Source of the DNA: Plasmodiophora brassicae
Lineage: Eukaryota; Endomyxa: Phytomyxea; Phytomyxea; Plasmodiophorida
DNA length: 64,000 nucleotides
Direction of reading: 5' to 3'
Assembly (NCBI GenBank): GCA_036867785.1
Contig: CP145428.1
Span: 62,001 to 126,000, forward strand
Position numbers and translations under genes: made by a program. The notes beneath the pieces are model-generated. The model ran no database searches, was not told where the DNA came from, and worked only from the letters and a program-made list of their open reading frames with translations. Shown piece after piece: positions 44,101-54,874 of the stretch; position 1 is the stretch's first letter, and each line of letters starts with the position of its first letter.

Positions 44101-44300
44101 ATGTCGATAGGGAAGTCTTATATTGTTGGGGACTTGGCACCACCATCGAGTTGTACGACATCATTATACATTGCCGCGAACTGCAGTCCTTGAGGACGAG
44201 CCAACCAAATTTCCTGTAGGCGACAATCGATGTCAATATCGAATTCAAACACCCCTCCTTCCTCTCGATAGTGTTCTCCCAAGTTTGCCAGAAGATTCAT
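43841..44300. repeat. Inverted duplication (foldback), 168-bp arms, inside the MULE remnant
   Basis: Arms 43841-44008 and 44133-44300 are reverse complements differing at only a few bases, with a 124-base spacer. One difference changes a stop in the left arm (TAA) to a Gln codon (CAA) when the right arm is read on the minus strand. A 41-base direct repeat (44060-44100 and 44302-44342) lies in the spacer and immediately after the right arm, showing how the segment was inserted. Confidence 0.9.
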
Positions 44301-44358
44301 AGGTATGTTTTCTGTGCCCTGGTTTTCACCTCACCGAATAATAACTGGCCATCATTCG

Positions 44359-44430
44359 GTTGGTCAAAGCCTTTGCTGAAGCGACGAACGCCAGGTTGGT
44401 CAAAGCCTTTGCTGAAGCGACGAACGCCAG
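44359..44430 (+). repeat. Tandem duplication of a 36-bp coding unit
   Basis: Two identical adjacent copies, 44359-44394 and 44395-44430, encode LVKAFAEATNAR twice in frame. They lie in the continuation of the MULE-like remnant. Confidence 0.9.
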
Positions 44431-45250
44431 AAATATTGGAACGTTCGATGGCATGCGGCGACAGCTCGGAAATTTCAATGTGTTCTTCGACTACCACAAA
44501 TTGGCATACAGCCCTGTGTGTCTGCCGAGAGCTCTTCAGGCCAGTTCGCGTGCGGACATCGGTATCCACAACCTTTGCTAATTCGTATTCCCCATCATCT
44601 GACTGGATGCTCTTAGGTAATTGCATGTTCCGAACGCAGGATGCCGACGCATCCTACACAACATCCAATTCGAAGTTTATTGTCGGTTTCGAAGGCGCTG
44701 GCCTCTACATGGGCGACATTCGTCATCTGGTTAAGTTTGATCTGTCCTGGCCCCTTTGCGTGGCCCAGGAGGCAGATTCGATGAATCTGATCGCGGTGAG
44801 TCGATGGTACCAGCTGCTGGCCAACTATAAGCCTTACGAACAAGTTCTTCCTCGCTTCTACCTCAGTATGTGCAATATTGAACTGTTGCACGTACGGAGG
44901 TAGAAGCGAGGAAGAACTTGTAAGGCTTATCGCTTCGGATGGATTTACGACATCCTCTGTCGACCGTTCAACTTGACAAAGTGATGCGATGCTGGTTGCG
45001 CGTCCATCTGATGTCTACGTGTGGGGCCAACACATTTTGGCTCCACTTGGCCCCGACGAGCTTCAGATCTGAAACGTACTGATGATCAAGGGTATCAGCG
45101 TCACCTGGCAAGATCGGGAATTCAAAATGGATACTGCAGCAACAACAGTGACATGGGTCGACCTTCAACGCACGCATCGTTGACGCTTCTCCTGCATGGC
45201 CAATCACCACGTCGTCTCCTGCGCCCATCGCTGATCGAGTCTGCCCCATT
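44431..45250. other. Decayed coding-like DNA with small foldback
   Basis: The plus strand has open pieces such as FIVGFEGAGLYMGDIRHLVKF and SRWYQLLANYKPYEQVLPRF that look like former transposon protein but are not assignable. The foldback at 44827-44930 interrupts the latter. Confidence 0.35.
44827..44930. repeat. Inverted duplication (foldback), about 35-bp arms
   Basis: Arms 44827-44863 and 44898-44930 are reverse complements apart from a small gap (ACGAACAAGTT against ACAAGTT), with a spacer of about 34 bases. The left arm is part of an open reading piece (KPYEQVLPRFYL). Confidence 0.85.
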
Positions 45251-45253
45251 CTC

Positions 45254-45780
45254 GTGACCTGCTCATCTGTCCTGCTTCGTACATGCGACTGTTCCGGCGG
45301 CGCGCGGAACGCCATCCGGATTTTGGTGTGGTCGCGACGGATGAAGGTCGTCGAGCGCCTGTCGCGCCTGGTCGTCGAGGCGCAAGGCCAGTTCCGGACG
45401 GCGGCGGCGCGGCAGTCGGCGTCGTCCTGGCTGGACCAGGTCCTGCTGTCCAATGTCATCACGCGCAGCTCCCTGGCGGACACGATGGAGAAGGTCGCCG
45501 CTCACGAGGTTGCTGATCGATCCGTTCGGGGGGGCTCCGCGCGCCTCGCTGTCCGCCTGTAATGACTCCTCCCATGTGCAGGAACTCCTCAAGAAGTATC
45601 GTTGGGGTGTCAAACGCGATAACATGAATCTCTGCAGAGGTGCGCGCCCATGTCATCGTCCCCCGCGACACGTCAACGGGCTGCTGAACGCGTTTGTCCA
45701 GGCGTGGCCCGTCACTGCGGCCTGGAAATGCCAATGTCATACAACAACGACAAACAGCCGTGAGTGCTTCCGGATCCCGC
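45254..45780 (+). pseudogene. Duplicated gene fragment, copy 1 (unknown family)
   Basis: Open pieces encode QFRTAAARQSASSWLDQVLL, SNVITRSSLADTMEKVAAHE and QELLKKYRWGVK. A second copy at 48990-49380 encodes the same order (LLDQVLVSDVITCSTLADTM, EKVAAHEFADR, QELLKTYRSRWGDKLDHLNR). The two differ at many bases and each has frame changes. The protein family is not recognised. The GC-rich codon use of this copy is like a host gene rather than like the surrounding transposon DNA. Confidence 0.5.
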
Positions 45781-46472
45781 CTCTATGTCGGTCATCGCAG
45801 ATTCGTTTTCAGTCACCAGACGCCAGTGGTATTAGACATTGAATCCTTACGTGCTGGAGACATAGCGCTGCCATCAGCCGGCTGGGGCGGTCAGGTCGGT
45901 GACCATATTCGGCAGTGATGCTACGCGTCTGGCAGAGAACTGGGCGGTACCGGCGGTTTTACGCCAGCACTGTCGTTGGCTCAATACGCGGCAGCAAGAT
46001 CTTTCAATATGATGTCAAACAATCGCTGCAGACCTCGGCAAACGTTTGTATCGGAAAATGCAGCCTTTTCTCACGGTGTCCGAGCCAGGAATAGCTGTCC
46101 GCGTCAAAAGAGCGACGCGCGGCTTCTCTCGCAGTCAAGCCCCGACTGGGGTGGCCAGACAGACCAGTCCACGTGGCACGTACCGCGCGACGCGGCTGCC
46201 TGCCCGGCCATGGACCGACTCCGCGGCCTGGGTTCGCCATTGCAAATAGCGTCCGTGCCATGAAGGTTGCCTCTGGTGCAGACCCGCGCGCTGCAGACGT
46301 CGCTGCGTCGTCTGCTGGGGAGACGCAGCTGTCGACCCCCTGGGTGTGGTTGGGTCTGGCCAACGCCGGCGACGATGTGTCTACTGGGGACGACCATCGC
46401 AGCAGCAACCATCTCCGCTGCCCTTGTCGTTCCAGACACTCCGACGCCGGCCAGCGGCGGTGCCCTCGCATC
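45781..46472. other. Upstream region of the OPR/RAP gene
   Basis: About 690 bases without a recognised gene. A plus-strand frame open from 46173 runs in frame into the RAP gene's first exon, so the protein could start further upstream with a basic, possibly mitochondrial presequence (MARTARRGCLPGHGPTPRPG). Confidence 0.35.
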
Positions 46473-48513
46473 ATGGCGTCGTTCGCTCTCCTTCTGCCTG
46501 TCCTTCTCATAGGCGTACGTGCGGCTTGCATCTTGTCGTAACATTAACTGCATCATCGTTTGGATCTAACCGTGCGTATAGATTGTGCCGGCGGTGACCT
46601 CGACGTCCGCGCTCCATGTCCTAGACGACAATCTTCGGTATCGGGATCCCCCGAACAAGCAAACCGTAGACAGCGCCGTCGCCTATCTGCAGGAAGGTCA
46701 GTTCCTTGACCGCAACGATTTCTATCTACTACCGCACCTTGCCAACAAGCTTTCGCGCAGCGGGTCTACAGATAAGCGTATGCGATTGTCGTCCATGCCG
46801 CGAAGCGTTTCCGTTTCTCTGAGACAGAATCATGTTCCAACAGGTGTGCTCAACGCCATTGCTGTTGCTCTTCAACGACACCGAAAACGCATTACCGGCT
46901 ACAATGCCAAAGCAACGGCAATGCTTTTGCAATCGCTTGCCAGGGGACGCATCGACAGCCCCGTCCTGTTCAGTGCCCTCGGCAATCATGCGTTGGCGTG
47001 TATAGCGCAATTCAACGCACAGGGTATCGCCAGTACGGCGTGGGCGTTCGCGACAGTGTCGATCGAGCACCGTGCGCTGTTCACCGCCATCGCCGGTCGT
47101 GCGCTGGCGATCATGACCGAATTCAAACCGCAGGATGTCGGCAATACGGCGTGGGCGTTCGCGACACTCTCGATCGAGAACCGCGAACTGCTCCATGCCC
47201 TTGCCGGTCGTGCTCTGACGATCATGACAGAATTCAGCGCACAGAACGTCGCCAATACGGCGTGGGCGTTCGCGACATTGTCGTTCGAGGACCGCGCCCT
47301 GTTCGATGCCCTTGGGGATCGCGCGCTGGCGACCATGACGGAATTCAACTCACAGGGTGTCGCCAACACGGCGTGGGCATTTGCGAAATCGTCGATCGAG
47401 GACCGTGAACTGTTCGATGCCCTTGCCGGTCGTGCTCTGATGATCATGGGGCAATTCAGCGCACAGGGTGTCGCCAATACGGCGTGGGCATTCGCGAAAT
47501 TGTCGTTCGAGCACAGCGAGTTGTTCGATGCCCTTGCCGGTCGTGCTCTGGCGGTCATGATCGGATTCAGCGCACAGAATATCGCGAATACGGCGTGGGC
47601 TTTCGCGACACTGTCGTTCGAGAACCGCGCCCTGTTCAATGCCCTCGGCGATCGTGCCCTGGCGACCATGACGCACTTCAACGCACAGAGTGTCACCAAT
47701 ACGGCGTGGGCGTTCGCGACATTGTCGATCGAGAGCCGCGCCCTGTTCGATGCCCTTGCTGATCATGCTGTGTCGGTCATGACAGACTTCAACGCCCACA
47801 ATGTAGCCACTATGGCATGGGCGTTCGCGACCTTGTCGATTGAGAACCGTGCTCTGTTCATCGCCCTTTCCCGTCGTACGCTGTCGCTCATGACAGAATT
47901 CAGCCCGCAGCTCGTCGCCAATACGGTTTGGGCATTCTCCGTTGTCCGCTTCCTACCCGATGTTCGCGTCGTCGAAGCTATGGTCGGCCGCGCGTGCTTC
48001 CTCTTTTCGAGTGGCTTGTTTGCCGTTGAGGAACATGCACAGCTGCATTTATGGCGACTCTTCTATGGGAGACCCGAGTTTGATTCTGTTGTCGATCGTG
48101 TCTGTCACGTGGACACGAGAGGGATGGTGACCAGTTGGAGTGCTGCGATGTCCGACCAGCAGCAACGTACATCCCAAATGGAGCGTGAAGTTGTCGGTGT
48201 TCTTCGGCGAATGTACCCGCCTGGTTCTGTCCGTCATGGATACGTCTGCCCTATCACCGGTTATACTGTTGACGCAGCTCTTGTTTCGCCTTCTGGTCGC
48301 AAGATTGCTGTCGAAGTGAATGGCCCAACACACTTCCTCCGCGATAGCCAGTCCGGTGTTCTCACGTCGATGAATGGGGCTTCCAGGCTGAAGCGCCACT
48401 TACTGGAGCGGCACGGCTGGATAGTTGTCGATGTGAATTTTGGACAGTGGTCCAGGGTGAAAGGAGAACTTGGACAATGGCTTCTGAAGCTTCTGAGGCC
48501 GGCGTACGGATGA
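46473..48513 (+). CDS. OPR-like tandem-repeat protein with C-terminal RAP domain
   Basis: Exon 1 (46473-46514) encodes MASFALLLPVLLIG; a 67-nt intron (46515-46581) with CTAAC before its acceptor joins in frame to 46582-48513, 658 residues in all. The middle (about 47015-47930) has about eight to nine repeats of 37 residues with the core NTAWAFATLSIE-RALF-ALA-RAL-IMTEF, an octotricopeptide/FASTK-like helical repeat that binds RNA. The C-terminus is a RAP domain with its endonuclease-like fold: YTVDAALVSPSGRKIAVEVN, GPTHF, then RLKRHLLERHGWIVVDV. Proteins of this plan act in organelle RNA processing and translation, most often in mitochondria or plastids. The hydrophobic start could be a targeting signal; an upstream in-frame start near 46173 would give a more typical basic presequence. 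The repeats are unusually alike at DNA level, implying recent amplification or gene conversion. Confidence 0.85.
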
Positions 48514-49423
48514 CCATGGATCAGCGTCACGTACGTGGCTAAGCGCAAGACTCGTTGCGTCAGGCGTCTAATTCAAATTGAGGAACAACACCAGTGCCAT
48601 ATGGTCCGATGGGTCAGTTGAGTTGAGTTTGTTTGTCGCCCTTTTCACGCAGGCGCCTCGGCCTCGGGTCCCGAGGACCGGCGCAGGTTGATCAGCCAGC
48701 AGAACGCCAGCATCCCCCGGCCGGGCAGCACCGGGCCATCAGGGTTCGTCGCGCCTGGACGATATCCGAACGGGATGAGGTTCGCTCAGCTTAGTTTAGT
48801 TTAGTTCGGGGACGCTGTCGGTAACGGTGACGATGGATGAGTGCCTGTACACAACGTCACTGTATGGGCATGACGTGATCGCCATGTCAGACGGCTGTGA
48901 CGCCGGGTAAGGAAAGTGCCGACAATTGTACTGCAACAGCTGTTGGATACTGTACGTCATCCTGCGGAACAACGTTCCGACTAAGACGTCTCTGCCGGGC
49001 ATCGCCGCCTTTCAGAGTGCTTGCACACAGTTCGGGATGTCTCAGTCGACGCCGTCCTTGCTGGACCAGGTCCTGGTGTCCGATGTCATCACGTGCAGTA
49101 CCCTGGCGGACACGATGGAGAAGGTCGCCGCTCACGAATTTGCTGACCGGCCCGTTGGGGCTCCGCTGGCTGTGTCGGCCACTCATGATCTTCCAGTGCA
49201 GGAACTCCTCAAGACGTACCGTTCACGTTGGGGCGACAAACTCGATCACCTGAATCGCTGCAGGGGTGCGCATCAACGGCTGCTGACGCGTTTGTCCCGG
49301 GGTGACCCGTCATTGTGGCCTGGAAATACCAATGCCATACAACAACGACAAACAGCTGTAAGCTGTGCTTCCGGATCCCGCCTGCATCGGTACTACTGTT
49401 CGTGATGTATTATCGTCGTCGGG
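48514..49423. other. Intergenic region with gene fragments
   Basis: On the minus strand 48650-48790 encodes NLIPFGYRPGATNPDGPVLP and GRGMLAFCWLINLRRSSGPE ending EAPA-stop, which looks like the tail of a real protein whose upstream part is missing. A related tail (VTETEAPA-stop with matching flank) occurs at 61495-61540. A (TTTAG) motif repeats three times near 48791-48806. Copy 2 of the fragment described at 45254 occupies 48990-49380. Confidence 0.4.
48990..49380 (+). pseudogene. Duplicated gene fragment, copy 2 (unknown family)
   Basis: Colinear with 45254-45780 in the same orientation, about 3.6 kb away, so the two flank the OPR/RAP gene as direct repeats. The shared 3' part includes ATACAACAACGACAAACAG in both. 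Its 5' part (FRLRRL or NNVPTKTSLPGIAAFQ, by frame) is unlike copy 1. Confidence 0.5.
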
Positions 49424-52400
49424 CTAGCGGACCACAAGGATGTATCTGGCGAGGCACTGCACCCAGTTGTGTAGATCGTCCTCGGAGCTGGCTTGCAGGG
49501 TGTACGCGCCGGACGCCTTCGTCTGCAGAACCAGCGTGAACGCGTTCGCCGCGTCGATGTGGACGGCTGCGCTGACCAGGTCGATGGCGTCCGTTTCGCG
49601 CTGGCTGCTCGCGTCGCCATACACCTGCAGCAATGGGTACCGCAGCACATAGTACATTCGACGACGACGCCGGGTCACGTCGACCAGGTAACCGTTGCGC
49701 TCCGTCTGACTGTGCATCCTGGTTGTCAACGTCTTGGCACAGGGAACGGTGCACCCAGAATTGGTACCTGTTGATATCGCTGGTTTGCGTGATGGTCCCC
49801 TTTGACGTCGGCGTCGTTGCTGGCGTTCCGGGAGTCGCATCGCGAACGCAGCGGTACCGCGACAAGGCCTCGAGGACGACATCAGCGAGGGTGTAGGAAC
49901 GCGACGACCGCTGCCGGACCTGCATACGCTCGTGTTGGGCTCGCAACATCGTCCCGGTCAATGTGCCGCGCGTACCTTCTCGAGGTCCAACTTGACAGCG
50001 ATGCTCTTCGCCAGGGACGACATCTGCGCCCGCATCGAGGCGACCAGCGGCGTGATGGGCCCGGATGCCACCGTGCAGAACACGCCTGCGGCATCATGGT
50101 AAGCCTTCGCTGTGCTCATCATCCATTGTCGGACCTGCCGGGCGGTGCCCTCCTCGGGCGATGTTGTTCACCAGGGATCGCAGCAGGCCCATTCCTGCGT
50201 AGGCCTGTCGGGAACGTGCTCAGGGAACGCCGTTCAGAACACTGTTTGCACGCGTGTCAGGGTACCTTGCAAGTGACTGTCCGGCGTATGGCAACGGGCG
50301 CCGATTGCCACTGGACGAACAGGTTCAGCTCCAGGTCGAGGTCGAACGTCGTGCCGCGTTGCGTGTACGAGTGGTGGACGAGATCGGCCGGCCACGCGCA
50401 CCGGAACGACAGCACCCGGTCGTGCATGTGCACTGACGGTTCGCTGTTCAGCACGCCCAACGACCTGGGCCACGGCGGGACGTACCGTGTTCCTGGACAA
50501 TGTCGCATTCGAAGAGGGTCGGATCGCGCAGCGTCCCGCTGCGAATGGCGACGACCTGTCAAACCGAGCCGGTCAGGCGTGGATCATGGGACGTGCCCGG
50601 GCCCGGTGCGAACGTTGAGTTTGTGGCAGGACTCCAATGTGAACGTGGCCGTGTCCGCCTGCACGATCCGCACGTTGAATCGCTTCGCGCGGTGCAATCC
50701 GACCCGGTACACGACGTCGGCGCTGTCCTTCGTCGCCTTCATCGAGCACGGGCTGTACGTCCCCGTCGACGTCGACAGCTCCTGCCAATCCGTTACCTCG
50801 GCAGGTGACCCCAGCCCGGCCGTCGCGACGCCGTTACCATACCTGGATCTCAACGGTGACGTGCAGGCGCGTCTCACGCGTCGGCGACGAGTCCAGCGGC
50901 AGCGGCTGCATGACGACGCTGCTGCACTTCGCGTCGCGCGACGTCGTGCAACTCCACGCGCTGGCCTCGTCGTGAGTGGCGCCGTTGCCGATCCTCGCCG
51001 AGCGCAATCGCGGCGATGGGCCTGGCACGCTTTCGCCCGCGTTCAACAAAGGGCGGGTCGTCGCGGAAGATTGGTGCACAACGCCGCGTACCAGATGGAT
51101 CCGTCGGGGCCGATCGACGGCGTCTTCAGGACGGACACGCGCTTCAGGCTGCTGTGGCGATCGGCAACCGTCTGGAGGATATCGGCGCCGACGTCGTCGC
51201 CATCATCACCGGCGCCCATCACCGTGAACCGAATCGTAGGGCAGTGCCAGATGACGTCAAGGTCGGATTCGTTGACGTTCGGCAGGACCCAGTCGACGGG
51301 AACGGCCTGGTGGCCCGCCACGGTCGGCACATGGTACGCCATCAGGTCTGGGCCGACCGGCATCGCGAACGACACGTCCACTGGCATCGATGCACGACGG
51401 TTCTCGTCCAGCAGGCGGACCCCGTCCACCCGGATCGTCAACGTCCATGGGCGACCAACCGTGGGGCCCCGAACCTCCGACGTCCTGCTCCGGAACAAGT
51501 AAGTGCCCGGCCAGCGTTGCTGCTGGACCGCGTCTTACAGCGTGTACTGCAGGTGGGCGATCGGCGCGGCGCCGCTGTCCAGGACGGCGGCTCGACCGGA
51601 CCAAGGCCCGTTCCAGACGTTGCGTAGCGTGTGGATCTCGCCCGCGCCAATGCGAACCGCCCCGTGTGCCTGCGACATCAGGCGATCGATCGGGTCGACT
51701 AGCGCACGGGTTGACGATCGCTGCGGTCGTGGCCAGCACATCAGTCGGCGGCGCGCCGGCAGTCGCACAACGGGTGTACCTGGCGGGCGGTGCCGCGTTC
51801 CAGCACCTCGCAGTAGAGCTCGCGCAGGTGCAGGAACAGCAGGTTGAATTGCGACTTGGACAGCGAGAACGTTCGGCTGCGATGCCGCATGCGGACGATG
51901 GGCACGACCTGCGGTAATCAGCACGCGTTCCCAGCCACGAACGGATGGTCGGCGTCTACCGTGATCCCGACAGCCTGCCACGTGCAGCCGACGTCGAACA
52001 GGACCTCGTGCGACAGCGCGTGCGCCATGGCGTTGGCCTGGTCGACGCTGGCCAGCAGTTCGCCCAGGGTCGTCGACGACTCGCGGCGCCGTCGCATGAT
52101 GGCGCGCCGCAGGACGCGGCCCACCCATTCGTCGACGTCGGCCCTGGCGGCGGCGCACGTCGTCGTCGGCGACTGCACGCTCTGCGACATGGCGTCGATC
52201 GTCCTCGACAGGTCCATGCGCATCGCCTTTTCGAGCTGCAGCTCCTGGTGCACGGCGCGCAGTTCCCGCTGCTGGCTGGCCGACAGCGACTTGGTCGACT
52301 CCAGCGAACGTTCGTGCACGGAGTTCTGCTCGCGCTGTTTGCAGTTCCCGCGTCAGTCCGTGACAGGGCGCCCGGGTCCGGCGTATCAATACACTACGCA

Positions 52401-54749
52401 CCGCGAACTGCAGCTGCCGGGACAGCTCCAGCTTGGCCAGGCGCTCCGTCTCGAGCTGCGCCACGGCCGTGCTGTATTCGGCGCCGGTGGACTGCACGCG
52501 CTCCTGCAGCAGTCGGACCTGCTGCCGCTCCCGCTCCAGGTCCTCGATGACGCTCGACAACCTGTCCCGAGCAGGCGCGCACATCGGCAAACACGCGCGC
52601 GCCCGCAGGCGACACGCACCGACCTGGCGTTCAGCTCGGCCTGCGCGAACTCGTAGTCGATCTTCGCCTGCGAGCGCTGCATCGACTTGCGCTCGATGCT
52701 CTGGATCGACGCGCTGAACCGAAACGACAGGCGCCGGCCGAGGATGACGCGGTCGCCGTGCGCCAGCGCGACGGCGCGCTCGACGGTCTGCCCGTTGACG
52801 TGGACGCCGCGCGCCCCGTCCCACGGCTTCACCTGGACGGCCCCGTTGATGTTCGTGAAGACGCACAGCAGGTCGGGGACGTGCTCGTCGTGCAGGACGA
52901 TGCAGGGCGCGGCGAGGTCCCGCGACCGTCCGACCCGCGTCTCGCCCTGCCTCAGGTAGTAGACGAGGCACTCGCTGACGGCCGGGTCCTCGGCCAGGTT
53001 GCACAGGAACGGCAGCGCCGGGTCCATCTTCACGGCGATGCCCTCGCTGATCAGCGCCTGCTCGCGTCGCTGCCGGATCGACTCCGCTTTGGCGAGCTTC
53101 TCCCCCCACGACATGTTGACCGTGTCGATCAGCTTCTGGCTCTGCTCCAGCTCCGTCGTCAGCGTCGCAATCTCCTGGGCGCTCCAGCGCTCCGCGTGGT
53201 TCAACCGCTCCGTCAGGTCTGCCGGGCGCACACGGCGCCGTCTGAGCGACCCACCAACCCTACGGGCGGCACAACGTACCCGCAATCTCCTGCTTCAGGC
53301 ACTCGACGACCTTCACGTCCGAATCCTCGTTGCACACCGCCGTCGTCACAATCTTCTTCGCCTGCGCGACCAAGCATGTCATGAGGTTACTGAACGCGCG
53401 CCGGAAGCATCTCCCACGTAGCCAGCGTACCCGGGCAGCGTATCGCAGGGCGCCCAGCGTCTCCTCGTAGTCGGACGGCCGGGCGCTGATCGTGCAGAGC
53501 AGCGCCGTGCGCGCGTTCCCGCTCAGGCCAAAGCTGCCCTTGAGCAGCCAGGTCAGCGTCGAGTCCCTGAACGGGATGTGTGGGTGGGCGGCACGCGGCG
53601 ACGACGCCGACGGGCGCCGGGGCGCCGAGCTCGCGTCGGCCAGCGCCGAGATGACGCGCCCCAACGTCACCAGCGACTTGTTGATCTCTGCGGGACGGTC
53701 AGCGGGTGGGTGCCGACCGACGAATCTAGTGACCCGGACCTGATGCCTCTTTGAGGTGCGCCCCCTTGGCCTTCGTCTTCACCTGCCGCTCGCTGCCCGC
53801 CAGATCCACCAGGTGCATCCGCGCGACCTTCTCGCTGGTGGCCCCCGACGTCCGGTCGCTCAGCGCCTGCTTCAGCGTCATCGTGACTGTCGGGAGGGTC
53901 CGGGCGTCAGGGACAGGCGCGGGCGATGCCAGTACGGCACGTACAGATGGCGTGCGACCGCGACGACTCTGCGTTCATCCTTGTGGCCGCCACCGTCCTC
54001 GCCGAGTTGCCCTGCGTGATCAGCCGCTGCACGTCGTCGAACGACTGCACCTGTGTGGGGGGGATCAAGGCCACGTCGTCGTGTCAGGTGGCGTCGAGTC
54101 CGCCCGGCAAGCGTCGCGTACAGGGATGACGCTCAGGTCCTCGACGTACGGCCCATGGACGGGGTGCTCCCTGACCGTCAGGCCGGCGCCCTCGGCCCGG
54201 GCCGGCGCCAGCAGGTCGCGCACGCGCTCGTTGTAGATCTCCAGGTAGCTGGCCTCGCAGTGGAACGTTCGGCGCCGGTCGTCGCCGCCGACCTGGTCGA
54301 TCCGGTCGAACAGGGCGGAGGCGATGTTCGGGATCAGGCCCGGGCTGTCCGGCGTCCCCATCATGCAGTAGGACTTGCCCGACCCCGTCTGCCCAGCCAG
54401 CGGGTTGGTCGTTAGACGGCGCGTCCATACATGGGTTGAACGCGGCGCCCACCTGTCCGTAGGCCAGGACGGTGCTGTTGAACCCGTCAAAGGCGTTCCT
54501 GAGGACGGATTCGCCCAGGTCGGCGAAGATGTCGGCCTGGGTGGCGTCCAGGTAGCACCGGTCGAACGCGAACGAGTGCGATCGGGCGCCGCCGCCGCCG
54601 CCGCCCAGGTTGCTGCGGGGCGTCGCCAGCGACAGGTCGTTGCCGGTGACGCTGACGATCGCGTCGTCGCTGCATGGGCGCACGCGCACGGCGACGAGCA
54701 CGTTGTCCTGGATACGGCGGCGGGATCCTTCGACGGCGTCGCTCGCCAT
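49424..54749 (-). CDS. Kinesin-3 family motor (motor - FHA - coiled coil - PH)
   Basis: A multi-exon plus-end microtubule motor for vesicles, related to KIF1/Unc-104. From the ATG at 54749: NVLVAVRVRP, then STVLAYGQ joined across a GT-AG intron (about 54392-54455) to TGSGKSYCMMG (P-loop), EASYLEIYNERVRDLL, then in further exons ATRMNAESSRSHAI (switch I), HLVDLAGSER (switch II, near 53800), EINKSLVTLGRVISAL and IPFRDSTLTWLLKGSFG. The FHA domain lies at about 52700-52960 (RVGRSRDLAAPCIVLHDEHV ... GVHVNGQTVERAVALAHGDR VILG). Coiled-coil segments follow to about 52000. A C2/DUF3694-like part lies near 51000-51500 (VPVDWVLPNVNESDLDVIWH). The PH domain is last, 49424 to about 49700 (NGYLVDVTRRRRRMYYVLRY ... 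HNWVQCLARYILVVR), as in cargo-binding kinesin-3 tails that read phosphoinositides. I did not resolve all intron edges between 49900 and 52400. Confidence 0.88.
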
Positions 54750-54874
54750 CGCAACAACGGCAGAGGGTCCCGCGTCTGGGACGAACCTGCCAGGCAACGG
54801 GGACCGAGCCAGTGTGTGACAGGCCCTGGTATAGCGGATGATGGGCCGCCCGCGGGTGCCATCTCCTGTTTATC

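Noticed and set aside
49802-51502. 566-residue plus-strand frame
   Set aside because: Antisense to the kinesin-3 tail. The minus strand has recognisable coding sequence and the plus translation has none.
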